From Gluconacetobacter liquefaciens (GTDB lineage Bacteria; Pseudomonadota; Alphaproteobacteria; Acetobacterales; Acetobacteraceae), in contig NZ_QQAW01000003.1 of assembly GCF_003350405.1 (NCBI RefSeq), forward strand, positions 124,001 to 188,000: a DNA stretch of 64,000 bases, given 5' to 3'. The notes beneath the pieces are model-generated. The model was given only the letters and a program-made list of their open reading frames with translations, did no database searches and was not told where the DNA came from. The stretch's first letter is position 1, and every line of letters starts with the position of its first letter. Below are positions 36,405-45,702 of this stretch, piece after piece. A program made the position numbers and the translations under genes.

Positions 36405-37448
36405 TCAGACGGGCCGGGTCGGTTGCCGCATGCGCCGCTCGACGAAGGCGCTCCAGGCCAGCTGCGGCAGCAGGACCGCGAGCAGGCCGGTTGCCGTTCC
36501 CGACAGGCCATGCAGGACGGTATAGGCCGTCACGCTTCCCCACAGAACGAACCCCCAGTGTATGAGGGTGACGGTGACCGGCGAGAGGCCGGACTGTGTT
36601 GCGCGTTGGTAGAGATGCTCGCGATGGCCTTCCATCAGGCGGGCGCCGTTCCGCCAGCGACGGGCCAGCGTATAAAGGACATCATAGATCAGTCCGGCCA
36701 GCAGCATCGGTACCACGTACCACGCGGCCTGGCCGGGATGGCTGGCGCAGGCGAGGCCGAACGCGCCGGCCAGCAGGCCGCAGGGCTGGCTGCCGACATC
36801 GCCCATGAAGATGCGGGCCGATGGAAAATTGAACGGCAGGAAACCGGCCAGGGCCGCCGCCAGCACCAGAGCCATGCCGCCGAGGGTTGTTCCCGTCGCC
36901 AGGATGCCGATGGCGAGGCCGGCCAGCATGACCGAACCCGATACCAGCCCGTTCAGCCCATCCATGAAATTGACCGCGTTGGTCATGAACACCAGGCAGC
37001 AGACCGACAGGACGAACCAGACGGGTGCGGCAAACGATGCGGCCCAGGGAATGGGCAGCATGGCGGGCAGGCCGGTGGGGACCGGGAGCGTGAGGGCCAC
37101 CAGGACCGATGCCGCGACCTGGGCCGCCAGCTTCAGGAGGGGGGACCATTGATACACGTCGTCCAGCCAGGAGATCGCGCCCAGCAGGGTCGTCGCGGCC
37201 AGCAGGCCGGCGAGGGGCAGGTCCAGCGGCGGCAGGCCGTGCAGCATGCGCCCGGCCGGGACCGCCAGCACGAAGGCCGCCATGATGCCGATGCCGCCGC
37301 CCTTGGGGGTGGGCCGCGTGTGCGAACTGCGATGCCCCGGATGGTCCATGACGCCCAGGCGGATCGTCGCCGCTACGGTCAGGGCGGCGGTGATCCAGGT
37401 GGCGAACAGCAGGAACGGGAAGGCCAGGGGCGAGGGAGGGGCGATCAC
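36405..37448 (-). CDS. WecA/WbpL-like polyprenyl-phosphate sugar-1-phosphate transferase
   Basis: A 347-residue membrane enzyme of the MraY/WecA superfamily that starts glycan synthesis by moving a sugar-1-phosphate from a UDP-sugar to undecaprenyl phosphate. About ten helices are predicted. Motifs: HRSSHTRPTPKGGG (residues 39-52), SWLDDVYQWSP (Asp-Asp), NAVNFMDGLNGL and MGDVGSQ. The C-terminal HREHLYQR matches the family's HxH-containing loop. The start is GTG 37448; no better ATG exists before residue 34. It diverges from a WbpM-like gene 61 bases away, and both fit an O-antigen or exopolysaccharide repeat-unit pathway. Confidence 0.9.
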   Translation of the reverse strand: MIAPPSPLAFPFLLFATWITAALTVAATIRLGVMDHPGHRSSHTRPTPKGGGIGIMAAFVLAVPAGRMLHGLPPLDLPLAGLLAATTLLGAISWLDDVYQWSPLLKLAAQVAASVLVALTLPVPTGLPAMLPIPWAASFAAPVWFVLSVCCLVFMTNAVNFMDGLNGLVSGSVMLAGLAIGILATGTTLGGMALVLAAALAGFLPFNFPSARIFMGDVGSQPCGLLAGAFGLACASHPGQAAWYVVPMLLAGLIYDVLYTLARRWRNGARLMEGHREHLYQRATQSGLSPVTVTLIHWGFVLWGSVTAYTVLHGLSGTATGLLAVLLPQLAWSAFVERRMRQPTRPV

Positions 37449-37509
37449 GACCGCCTGCCGTGCTGTTTTGTCGTCATGGCTTCTTCTAGCATGGAATGGG
37501 CTGGGCTAT

Positions 37510-39513
37510 ATGATCGGGACAATGGCTTCGCAACGCCCTGACCCCGGTGACGACCCCGGCGAGCCCGACGCCGGGCGGCGCCCGGTCAACCGAATCGCCG
37601 TCAACGTGATGCTGGATGGGGGGCTTGCCGCGCTCTCGGCCCCGCTTGCCCGCTGGCTGGCCGACCCTGGCGGCGGCCTGTTGCATCCGCTGTGGTTTAT
37701 CGCGGGTGGGGCGATCACACTGGTGATCAGCAGTGTGCCGTTTCGTGTCCAGCAGCAATATTGGCGCTTTTCCGGGGTGGATGACCTGCTGGGAATCGCC
37801 GGGGCCTCGGTGGCCAGCGCCGTACTGTTCTCGCTGGGTCTGTATGTCACCGGTTTTTCGATTCCCACGCCGGCTTTTCCGTTCATTCATGCGTTGGTGC
37901 TGCTGGTGCTGCTGGGCGGCGTGCGGGTGGTCTATCGCCTGTCCTGCCGGCATTCCACACGGCGCTATCCGTCCGTCCAGGTGGTGCTGATCGGGTCCGA
38001 TCAGTCCGCCGACCTGTTCATCCGCGCCATCGAGCGCGCGTCACACCCGGCGTTTCGGGTCGCGGGCATCATGACCGGGGGGCGGCGGCAGACGGGGCGC
38101 CGAATCCACGGTGTGCCGATTCTGGGCCATGTGCGGACGATGGATGATATCCTGGACCGGGCGCGTGGTGGGAGCGGGTGGCCGGACCTGCTGATCGTGA
38201 CCGATGCCGAATTCCGGGGCGAGGAACTGGCGCGGGTGCTGACATCGGCCGAGCAGCGCGGCCTGTCCGTCCAGCGGGCACCGGACCTGACGGACCTGAC
38301 CCCCGCCGCCCGGCTGGAATTGCGGCCTATCGCGATCGAGGAACTGCTGAACCGGCCGCAGATCGATCTGGACCAGGCGGGGATGGCGGCGCTGCTGGGC
38401 GGCCGCACGGTTCTGGTGACCGGGGCGGGGGGATCGATCGGCTCGGAACTGGCGCGGCAGATCGCCGGATATGCGCCGGGGCGCCTGCTGTTGCTGGACC
38501 ATGGGGAGTTCGCGCTGTGGCAGATCGACCTTGAATTGTCCGAACGCGCGCCGGATATCCGCCGCGAGGCGATACTGGCCGATGTTCGCGATCACGACCG
38601 GATGGAAGAGGTCTGTGCCCTCTATCGCCCCGAACTGGTCTTTCATGCCGCTGCTCTCAAGCATGTGCCGATGGTCGAGGCGAACCCGTGCGAGGGGGTG
38701 CTGACCAATGTGATCGGCACCCGCGTGGTGGCCGATGCGGCGGCGCGCAACGGGGCGCTGGCCCTGGTCATGGTCTCGACCGACAAGGCGGTGAATCCGT
38801 CCAGCCTGATGGGGGCCTCCAAGCGCGCGGCCGAGATGTATTGCCAGGCGCTGGATGTCGCGGCGCGGAGCGGCGGCGGCGAGGCCATGCGGTGTGTGAC
38901 CGTGCGGTTCGGCAACGTGCTGGGATCGACCGGATCGGTCGTGCCGCTGTTTCGCCGCCAGTTGGAGCGGGGCGGGCCGCTGACCGTGACCCACCCCGAC
39001 ATGCAGCGTTATTTCATGACGGTCTCGGAAGCGGTGGGGCTGGTCCTGCAGGCCAGTGTGCGCGGGACGATCCGCGACCAGGCGGGAAGCGGGACGGATA
39101 CGCTGCTGCGCAATGGCGGCATTTTCGTATTGGACATGGGCAAGCCGGTGAAGATCGTCGATCTGGCGCGGCAGATGATCCGGCTGGCCGGCCTGCGCCC
39201 GCAGGTGGATGTGCCGATCCATTTCACCGGTCTGCGGCCTGGCGAAAAGCTGTTTGAGGAACTGTTCCACGGGCGCGAGGCGCCGGTGGCGACCGATCAC
39301 CCCGGCCTGCGCATGGCGACGCCGCGTATCGTGGACAGCCGCGCGGTGGGGCTGGTGATCGACCGGCTGGCCGTGGCCTGCCATAGGGGGGACGCGCCGG
39401 CCGTCCTTGCGCTGATCAGGGGTCTCGTTCCCGAATTCGCCCATAACCCGACTGGCGATCCGCACGATACGATGGCGGAACCGACCGACGCCGAAAGGAC
39501 GATGCATTCATGA
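37510..39513 (+). CDS. WbpM/CapD-like nucleotide-sugar 4,6-dehydratase
   Basis: A 667-residue membrane-bound SDR enzyme, probably making UDP-4-keto-6-deoxy sugars for surface glycans. Four N-terminal helices (about 35-165) are followed by a CoA-binding-like domain (QVVLIGSDQS) and the catalytic Rossmann domain with TGAGGSIG at about 304-311. The catalytic segment has M434 and K438 (SSLMGASK), the Met in place of the usual Tyr, as in WbpM. ATG 37510 or 37522 is possible. The stop overlaps the DegT aminotransferase start (ATGA), so the keto product is likely the aminotransferase substrate. Confidence 0.9.
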   Translation: MIGTMASQRPDPGDDPGEPDAGRRPVNRIAVNVMLDGGLAALSAPLARWLADPGGGLLHPLWFIAGGAITLVISSVPFRVQQQYWRFSGVDDLLGIAGASVASAVLFSLGLYVTGFSIPTPAFPFIHALVLLVLLGGVRVVYRLSCRHSTRRYPSVQVVLIGSDQSADLFIRAIERASHPAFRVAGIMTGGRRQTGRRIHGVPILGHVRTMDDILDRARGGSGWPDLLIVTDAEFRGEELARVLTSAEQRGLSVQRAPDLTDLTPAARLELRPIAIEELLNRPQIDLDQAGMAALLGGRTVLVTGAGGSIGSELARQIAGYAPGRLLLLDHGEFALWQIDLELSERAPDIRREAILADVRDHDRMEEVCALYRPELVFHAAALKHVPMVEANPCEGVLTNVIGTRVVADAAARNGALALVMVSTDKAVNPSSLMGASKRAAEMYCQALDVAARSGGGEAMRCVTVRFGNVLGSTGSVVPLFRRQLERGGPLTVTHPDMQRYFMTVSEAVGLVLQASVRGTIRDQAGSGTDTLLRNGGIFVLDMGKPVKIVDLARQMIRLAGLRPQVDVPIHFTGLRPGEKLFEELFHGREAPVATDHPGLRMATPRIVDSRAVGLVIDRLAVACHRGDAPAVLALIRGLVPEFAHNPTGDPHDTMAEPTDAERTMHS

Positions 39514-40655
39514 CTGCTCCGCTGCCCGACAGCCTTCCGCCCATCGCGTTTCTCGACCTGCCGGCGCAGCAGGCGCGGCTGGGCGATGCGATCCGGCGGC
39601 GGGTCGATACCGTGATGGCGCATTGCCGGTTCGTGATGGGCCCCGAAGTGGCGGAACTGGAGCAGGCACTGGCGGCCTATGCCGGGGCGGACCAGTGCGT
39701 GGGCGTGTCCTCGGGCACCGATGCGATCCAGATCGTGATGATGGCCGAGGGAATCGGGCCGGGGGATGCGGTGTTCCTGCCGGCCTTTACCTACACGGCG
39801 ACGGCCGAAGTGCCGCTGCTGCTGAAGGCGACGCCGGTTTTCGTCGATGTCGACCCCCGGACCTTCCAGATCGACCCGGCCAGCCTGGAACGGCGGATTG
39901 CCCAGGTGCGGGCCGACGGGCGGCTGCGCCCGCGTGCGATCGTGGGGGTCGATCTGTTCGGCCAGCCGGCGCCGTGGCCTGAACTGCGCGCGATCGCGGA
40001 GCGGGAAGGGCTGTTCCTGATGGATGATTGCGCCCAGTCGTTTGGCGGCGCGCTGTCGGGCCGCAAGCTGGGATGCGAGGCGACCGCCACCACCCTGTCC
40101 TTCTTCCCGTCCAAGCCCCTGGGCGGCTATGGCGATGGCGGCGCGATCCTGACCAACGACCCCGAGCGGGCGGACCTGTATCGCTCGCTGCGTACCCATG
40201 GCGAAGGCAAGACGCGATATGAGGTGCTGCGCATCGGCATGAACGGGCGGCTCGATACGCTCCAGGCAGCCGTCCTGCTGGCGAAGCTGGAGGGGTTCGA
40301 CGACGAACTCGCGCGCCGCGACGCCATCGCGGACGCGTATGACGCCGGGCTGGAAGGGCATGTCGTCACGCCGGCGCGGGTGCCGCATTCGCAGAGCGCG
40401 TGGGCGATCTATGCCGTTCTGACCGAAAATGAAGCCGCGCGCGTGGCCTTGCAGGACCGGCTGAAAGCGCGGGGCGTGCCCTCGGCGATCTATTATCCGC
40501 GGCCCCTCCACCTTCAGCCCGCATATCAGGGCTCGCATGACGGAACGCCGTTGCCTGTTGCCGAAGATCTGGCTTGCCGTATTCTTGCGCTGCCCATCCA
40601 CCCCGAACTGACGGATGCGGAGGTCGCGCGGGTTATCGCGGCCGTTCACGGATAA
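39510..40655 (+). CDS. DegT/DnrJ/EryC1 sugar aminotransferase
   Basis: A 381-residue PLP enzyme that transfers an amino group to a nucleotide keto-sugar. LSFFPSKPLGGYGDGG places the PLP lysine at K202; the cofactor-contact segment GTDAIQIVMMA and the substrate-side FLDLPAQQARL are typical of WecE/WbpE-type enzymes. It overlaps the WbpM-like gene by four bases and follows it in the pathway by logic, so the product would be an amino-6-deoxy sugar. No acetyltransferase or transport gene follows, so the cluster is small or split. Confidence 0.92.
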   Translation: MTAPLPDSLPPIAFLDLPAQQARLGDAIRRRVDTVMAHCRFVMGPEVAELEQALAAYAGADQCVGVSSGTDAIQIVMMAEGIGPGDAVFLPAFTYTATAEVPLLLKATPVFVDVDPRTFQIDPASLERRIAQVRADGRLRPRAIVGVDLFGQPAPWPELRAIAEREGLFLMDDCAQSFGGALSGRKLGCEATATTLSFFPSKPLGGYGDGGAILTNDPERADLYRSLRTHGEGKTRYEVLRIGMNGRLDTLQAAVLLAKLEGFDDELARRDAIADAYDAGLEGHVVTPARVPHSQSAWAIYAVLTENEAARVALQDRLKARGVPSAIYYPRPLHLQPAYQGSHDGTPLPVAEDLACRILALPIHPELTDAEVARVIAAVHG

Positions 40656-40673
40656 ACGAGAAAGACATCAGGC

Positions 40674-41156
40674 ATGAGACGGGAAACAGCACTGCTTCTG
40701 GGCTTCCTGACGGTCACGGTCGGGACTTCGGCCGTGCTGTGGTCCTTCGCGATGCCGAATTTCAAACCCCTGGCGATTCCCGAGATGACGAATGGCGTCA
40801 TCAGCGTGGGGCCGATGCGCCAGCAGCGCGCGCTGTCGGCGGCGGAGATCCATACGCTCAATGACTGGTTGCAGCATCATCGCACCGTCTGGGGGCCGTT
40901 GGGACAGACGCCGCCTTCATCGGGCGATGCCACCATCACCCTGACGGCGAACCGGCCGGCAGGAGCGGATGGCAAGCCCGTTCCCTACAGCATGACGCTG
41001 TGGACCGGCATCAGCGCCGCCGATTGGAACAATACCGTGTTCCTTGAGGATCGGCCGGGTGCGGTGATCCGCGTGCATCAGTTTTCCGAAGCCGATTTCG
41101 CGGCGTTGCGCCGGCTTGTGGACCAGCATCCGTACGAGCGGACCGCTTTTCCGTGA
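40674..41156 (+). CDS. Membrane-anchored protein of unknown function
   Basis: I do not recognise this 160-residue protein. It begins with a hydrophobic segment (about residues 6-26, LLLGFLTVTVGTSAVLWSF) that could be a signal anchor or uncleaved signal, followed by a soluble part with several tryptophans (NDWLQHHRTVWGP, MTLWTGISAADWNNTVF) and no recognisable catalytic motif. It lies 18 bases after the aminotransferase and overlaps the HAD gene by four bases (GTGA), so it is part of this transcription unit. Its topology suggests the periplasm. Confidence 0.7.
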   Translation: MRRETALLLGFLTVTVGTSAVLWSFAMPNFKPLAIPEMTNGVISVGPMRQQRALSAAEIHTLNDWLQHHRTVWGPLGQTPPSSGDATITLTANRPAGADGKPVPYSMTLWTGISAADWNNTVFLEDRPGAVIRVHQFSEADFAALRRLVDQHPYERTAFP

Positions 41157-41755
41157 TCGCGGTTCCGTCGCGAACGGCGGCGCTGATCTTCGATTGCGAC
41201 GGCACCCTGGTCGATACGCTGCCGCTCTATCTGCGGGGATGGCTGGCGGCCTTGCAGGCGGAAGCCGCGCATGAGGTGGCGCCGGAATGGTTCCACGGCC
41301 GGGGTGGCCTGTCGGAACATATGGTGCTGGACCTGATGGAAACGGAACTGGGGCGGCCGCTCGATCGCCCGGCCATTCTCCGTGCCGCCCGGCGGAACGT
41401 GCTGGCCGCCATGACCGATCTGCGGGAGATCGCGGTGGTGGCGGACCTTGCCCGCCGCTATCGCGGCACGTTGCCGATGGCCGTGGCCTCCAGCGGTTCG
41501 CGGGAGATCGTTTTGGCGTCCTTGACCCGTACAGGGCTGCTTGAGCTGTTCGATACGGTGGTGACGATCGACGATGTGGCGCGGGCCAAGCCGGCGCCGG
41601 ACCTGTTTCTGGAGGCCGCGCGCCGGCTTGGCGCCGCGCCCGAATGTTGCCTGGTGCTGGAGGACAGTGCCGAAGGGCTGGCGGCGGCGGGTCATGCCGG
41701 CATGCAGGGCGTGGATATCCGTCCCTATATCCGCCCGGTGAACGACCAGCCGTGA
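41153..41755 (+). CDS. HAD family hydrolase, beta-phosphoglucomutase-like
   Basis: A 200-residue haloacid dehalogenase superfamily phosphatase. Motif I is IFDCDGTLVDT with the nucleophile and acid aspartates, motif II is VASSGS, the motif III lysine is in RAKPAPDLFLEAA, and motif IV is VLEDSAEGL. The helical cap between motifs I and II is of the phosphoglucomutase/phosphatase type. The start is GTG 41153 overlapping the previous stop. It may dephosphorylate a sugar phosphate of the neighbouring glycan route; the substrate is not known. Confidence 0.85.
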   Translation: MIAVPSRTAALIFDCDGTLVDTLPLYLRGWLAALQAEAAHEVAPEWFHGRGGLSEHMVLDLMETELGRPLDRPAILRAARRNVLAAMTDLREIAVVADLARRYRGTLPMAVASSGSREIVLASLTRTGLLELFDTVVTIDDVARAKPAPDLFLEAARRLGAAPECCLVLEDSAEGLAAAGHAGMQGVDIRPYIRPVNDQP

Positions 41756-41783
41756 CGACCTGACAGCCTTGTGGAGCCTGACC

Positions 41784-41817
41784 GAGACTATGGGCTGGTG
41801 AGCCAGACCATAGTCTC
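41784..41817. terminator. Hairpin between convergent HAD and AI-2E genes
   Basis: GAGACTATGG (41784-41793) and CCATAGTCTC (41808-41817) are perfect ten-base arms; after one G-A mismatch the stem continues CTGG/CCAG with a four-base loop. It lies between two convergent genes; no T-run is evident, so it is a possible bidirectional terminator. Confidence 0.5.
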
Positions 41818-41841
41818 TATCGGGATTTCTCCGTCGGGCTT

Positions 41842-42972
41842 TCAGACCCGGTCGGAGTCCTTGAGTGGCGGGCTGGCGCGGTCCATCACGGCCAGCAGCG
41901 CGGCGGTCAGGGGTGAGGCCAGGATCAGGCCGGGGAGGCCGAGGATGGTGCCGAACACGGTCTGCGACAGGATGGTGACGCCCGGCGGCATCTGCACCGC
42001 GTGGCGCTGGATCAGCGGTGCCATGACATTGCCCTCGAAGAACTGGATGGCGGTGTAGAGCGCCAGCACCATCAGCCCCTCGCGCGTGCCGACCGACAGG
42101 CCGAGCAGGATGGCAGGGATCGCGCCGATGAAGGCGCCGATATAGGGGATGAAGTTCGCCAGGCCGGCGACGACGCCCAATGCCAGGGCCAGCGGCACGC
42201 CGATGAACCACAGGCCGAGTGCGGACAGGACGCCGACGACGAACATGTCCAGCGCCTGTCCGGCGGTCCAGGCCCACAGGGTGCGCCCCGCCACCAGCAG
42301 GAGTTCGCGGGCGGTGGGACGGTGGGCGATGGGGAACAGGCGCAGCAGGCCGTTGACGTAGAGGGTGGGCGACAGCGCGAAATAGAGCCCGGCGATGAGG
42401 ATGACGGCCAGCGTGCCGACCGCGCCGAAGGCCGAGGACAGGACGCCGGTCATGGACCCGGCGATGCGCGAGCCCATGCCGTCGGTGCCCCCGCCGGTCT
42501 GGTTGCCGCCCAGCGCCTGCGGCAGGTGGTCCAGCAGCGTGCGCCCGAACTCGCTGGTGCCCAGTTGCGTCCGCACGGCATAGGCCTGCGTGGTCAGCGC
42601 TACGCGCAGGCGTGTGGCCTGCTCGGCGATGGTGGGGCCGCTGCTCCAGATCAGGCCGCCGAATGCGGTCAGCAGGATGACGACGACCAGGGACAGGGCC
42701 AGCCAGTAGGGGAGCTTGATCCAGCGTTGGGCCAGCGTTGCCAGATTATGCAGGATGACCGCGAGCAGCGTCGCGGCGAAGACGACCATCAGCACGGGGC
42801 CGAGCAGCCAGATCGACAGGATCACGGCGGTCAGCAGGATCGTTCTCTGGAGCAGGGTGTGGATTTTGGCCAACTGCTCGGCGCGGGGATCGGTGGGGGA
42901 CGTGTCGTGCTGGGATTCCCGCTTTTCCTCGGAAGTGGCGGGTTGGGAGTCGGTCACGGCGATGGAGGGCAT
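41842..42972 (-). CDS. AI-2E/PerM family membrane protein
   Basis: A 376-residue inner-membrane protein with about eight helices and the AI-2E transporter (PerM/TqsA) architecture, including FIPYIGAFIGAIPAILLG and FEGNVMAPLIQRHAVQMPP. Substrates of most members are unknown; the autoinducer role applies only to TqsA. ATG 42972 is chosen; two upstream ATGs (43020, 43023) have no ribosome site. In many Alphaproteobacteria this gene lies between purM and hdaA; here it is a few kilobases away, with ABC-F and GGDEF genes between. Confidence 0.85.
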   Translation of the reverse strand: MPSIAVTDSQPATSEEKRESQHDTSPTDPRAEQLAKIHTLLQRTILLTAVILSIWLLGPVLMVVFAATLLAVILHNLATLAQRWIKLPYWLALSLVVVILLTAFGGLIWSSGPTIAEQATRLRVALTTQAYAVRTQLGTSEFGRTLLDHLPQALGGNQTGGGTDGMGSRIAGSMTGVLSSAFGAVGTLAVILIAGLYFALSPTLYVNGLLRLFPIAHRPTARELLLVAGRTLWAWTAGQALDMFVVGVLSALGLWFIGVPLALALGVVAGLANFIPYIGAFIGAIPAILLGLSVGTREGLMVLALYTAIQFFEGNVMAPLIQRHAVQMPPGVTILSQTVFGTILGLPGLILASPLTAALLAVMDRASPPLKDSDRV

Positions 42973-43224
42973 GGCGTTTCCGCTTTGTGGTCGGCTGGTG
43001 GCCCGGAACAGGCCACGCATCATTGATTCAAGAGCTCTGGGTGACAAACCCGGCACCCGATGGATTTCAGGGGCTGGCACCCGGGAAGGGTTCGCATATC
43101 CGCCTGCCTGCGTCGATGTCGTCGGGACGAGGCGAGGCGGAACACTATCCTGACAACGCCCCGATGAACGAAAGGATACCGGATGGCGGTCCGGGCCGGC
43201 GAGCGGGGCTGCCCTGTGGTGCGG

Positions 43225-45108
43225 TCATTCCTGGGCCGAGGCTTCCTCGATTGCCGCTTCGGCCAGCAGCCATTCCTCCTCGGCCGCAGCTTCTTCGCGG
43301 CCGATCGCGGCGAGGCGGGTGTTGATGGCGGTGACATCCTCCGCGCTGCCGGCGGCATAGAGGGCCGGGTCGGCCAGTCGGCTTTCCAGTCGGGTGCGTT
43401 CCGCCGTCAGCTTGCCGATGCGGGCTTCGGCGTCGCGGGCCTTCTTGCGCAGGGGGGCCACGGCCTTGCGGGCTTCGGCGCGGTCGCGCCGGTCCTCGCG
43501 CCTGGGAGCTGCTGCGGGTGTTGCCGGGCGGCTGGCGGCGCGGGCGCGCTCGGACAGCCAGACGCGATATTCGGCCATGTCGCCATCGAAGGGGCGCACC
43601 GTGCCGTCGCCGACCAGCCACAGCCGGTCGGCGACCAGTTCGACCAGATGCGGGTCGTGACTGATCAGCAGCACCGCGCCTTCGAATTCGGCCAGCGCGC
43701 GGATCAGTGCCTCACGCGCGTCGAGGTCCAGATGGTTGGTCGGTTCGTCCAGGATCAGCAGATGCGGGGCGTCGCGGGTGGCCAGCGCCAGCAGCAGGCG
43801 TGCTTTCTCGCCGCCCGAGAGGTCGCGCGTGACCGTGTCCGCGCGGTCGGCATCCAGCCCGAAGCGGGCGAGCTGGGCGCGGACCGCTGTGGGAGGCGCC
43901 TTGGGCATGGCGCGGGCCATATGGGCGACCGGCGTTTCGTCCGGCACCAGTTCCTCGGCCTGATGCTGGGCGAAATAGCCGACCCGCAGGCGCGGATTAT
44001 AGTTGGCGGTGCCCGATAGCGGGGCCAGGCGGCCGGCGATCAGCTTGGCGAAGGTCGATTTGCCGTTACCGTTCGCGCCCAGCAGGGCGACCCGGTCTTC
44101 CATGTCCAGCCGCAGGGACAGGTTGGAGAGGATCGGCTTGCCGTCATAGCCGACCGACACGCGGTCCAGCGTCAGCATCGGCGGAGGGAGAGGCGTGGGC
44201 TCGGGGAAGGCGAAGCGGGTGGGGGTGTCCTCGATCACCGCCTCGATCACCGGCAGTTTTTCCAGCGCCTTGACGCGGGCCTGGGCCTGCCGGGCCTTGG
44301 TGGCCTTGGCGCGGAAGCGATCGACGAAGGATTGCATATGCGCGCGCTGGGCGGCGATGCGCTCGGCGGCACGGGCCTGCTGGAGGGCCTGCTCGGTGCG
44401 GATGCGGACGAATTCGTCATAGCCGCCGGGGGTCAGCGACAGGCGGCGCTGGTCGAGATGGGCGATGGCGTCCACCGAGCGGTCCAGCAGGCCGCGATCG
44501 TGACTGACGATCAATGCGGCGCCGGAGAAACGGGCCAGCCAGCTTTCCAGCCAGATCGTGGCTTCCAGGTCGAGATGGTTGGTCGGTTCGTCGAGCAGCA
44601 GCAGGTCCGGGTTGAGGAACAGGGCGGTGGCCAGCGCCACGCGCATCCGCCAGCCGCCCGAGAAATCCGAAACCGGGCGGGCCTGGGCGGCGGCGTCGAA
44701 GCCCAGCCCCGAGAGGATGGTGGCGGCGCGGGAGGGGGCGCTGTCGGCGCCGATGGCGCGCAGGCGCTCGTGGATGTCGGCCAGGCGCGCCGGATCGGCC
44801 GTGGTTTCGGACTCGGCCAGGAGGGTCGTGCGTTCGATATCGCCGGACAGCACAGTATCCAGCAGGTTGGCGTCGCCCGAGGGAGCCTCCTGCCGGATGC
44901 GGGCCATGCGGGCGCGGGAAGACAGGGTGATGGTGCCGCCATCGGGCGCGATGTCGCCGGCGATGGCGGCCAGCAGGGTGGATTTGCCCGCACCGTTGCG
45001 CCCGACCAGGCCGATCTTGCGCCCCGGATCGACGCTGAGAGACGCCCCGTCCAGCAGGGTGCGCCCCGCGATGCGGAGGGTCAGGTCGGAGATGACGAGC
45101 AGACTCAC
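43225..45108 (-). CDS. ABC-F family ATP-binding protein
   Basis: A 627-residue protein with two ABC ATPase domains and no membrane segment. First domain: Walker A GRNGAGKST at about 34-42, signature SGGWRM, Walker B LLLDEPTNHLDL. Second: Walker A GANGNGKST, signature SGGEKARL, Walker B LLILDEPTNHLDL. The linker between them carries the P-site tRNA-interaction region, and a C-terminal coiled coil (about 550-625) resembles Uup/YheS types. Such proteins act on ribosomes. The start is GTG 45108 with GGAG eight bases upstream; the in-frame ATG at 45189 adds 27 unrelated residues. Confidence 0.9.
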   Translation of the reverse strand: MSLLVISDLTLRIAGRTLLDGASLSVDPGRKIGLVGRNGAGKSTLLAAIAGDIAPDGGTITLSSRARMARIRQEAPSGDANLLDTVLSGDIERTTLLAESETTADPARLADIHERLRAIGADSAPSRAATILSGLGFDAAAQARPVSDFSGGWRMRVALATALFLNPDLLLLDEPTNHLDLEATIWLESWLARFSGAALIVSHDRGLLDRSVDAIAHLDQRRLSLTPGGYDEFVRIRTEQALQQARAAERIAAQRAHMQSFVDRFRAKATKARQAQARVKALEKLPVIEAVIEDTPTRFAFPEPTPLPPPMLTLDRVSVGYDGKPILSNLSLRLDMEDRVALLGANGNGKSTFAKLIAGRLAPLSGTANYNPRLRVGYFAQHQAEELVPDETPVAHMARAMPKAPPTAVRAQLARFGLDADRADTVTRDLSGGEKARLLLALATRDAPHLLILDEPTNHLDLDAREALIRALAEFEGAVLLISHDPHLVELVADRLWLVGDGTVRPFDGDMAEYRVWLSERARAASRPATPAAAPRREDRRDRAEARKAVAPLRKKARDAEARIGKLTAERTRLESRLADPALYAAGSAEDVTAINTRLAAIGREEAAAEEEWLLAEAAIEEASAQE

Positions 45109-45279
45109 GGGGGCGGGCTCCGGAAATGTGACGGCGTGCCCGGCTGGTCGGGCAGGATTCGTGACGCTGTACCTACCAGTCCTGCCCAATATGCTCTAGA
45201 TGGCGCGCGTAAGGGGCGCCGGTCCGGATGGGCAGGAGGTCCCGGTCATGCAACGCGACCATAAAAAAGGAGCCATATC

Positions 45280-45702
45280 ATGGCGACCGAACGTACCCTC
45301 TCGATCATCAAGCCGGACGCGACCCGGCGCAACCTGACCGGCAAGATCAATGCCGTGTTCGAAGATGCCGGCCTGCGGATCGTGGCGCAGAAGCGCGTGC
45401 AGCTGACCGAAGCGGTCGCCGGCGCGTTCTACGCCGTCCACAAGGAGCGTCCGTTCTACGGCGACCTGGTGTCGTTCATGATCTCCGGCCCGGTCGTGGT
45501 GCAGGTTCTGGAAGGCGAGAACGCCGTCCTGAAGCATCGTGACGTCATGGGCGCCACCGACCCGAAGAAGGCCGCCCCCGGCACCGTGCGCGCCGAATTC
45601 GCCGAGAGCATCGAAGCGAACTCGGTCCATGGTTCGGACAGCCTGGAGAGTGCGAACAACGAGATCGCGTTCTTCTTCGCGCAGACCGAAATCCTGCCCT
45701 GA
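45280..45702 (+). CDS. ndk: Nucleoside diphosphate kinase
   Basis: A 140-residue enzyme that balances nucleoside triphosphate pools through a phosphohistidine intermediate. The sequence begins [14 protein letters not shown]; the region [10 protein letters not shown] includes the conserved substrate-site segment. The active-site histidine lies in the expected position just before it (KRTRSVHGSD-type sequence, here [12 protein letters not shown]). The ATG at 45280 is preceded by AAAGGAGC. The gene is monocistronic, diverges from the ABC-F gene and is followed by hairpins. Confidence 0.97.
   Translation: MATERTLSIIKPDATRRNLTGKINAVFEDAGLRIVAQKRVQLTEAVAGAFYAVHKERPFYGDLVSFMISGPVVVQVLEGENAVLKHRDVMGATDPKKAAPGTVRAEFAESIEANSVHGSDSLESANNEIAFFFAQTEILP

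Noticed and set aside
42973..43224. Possible extra gene between the AI-2E and ABC-F genes
   Set aside because: Only overlapping low-complexity frames are present, none with a ribosome site; the gap more likely holds the AI-2E gene promoter.
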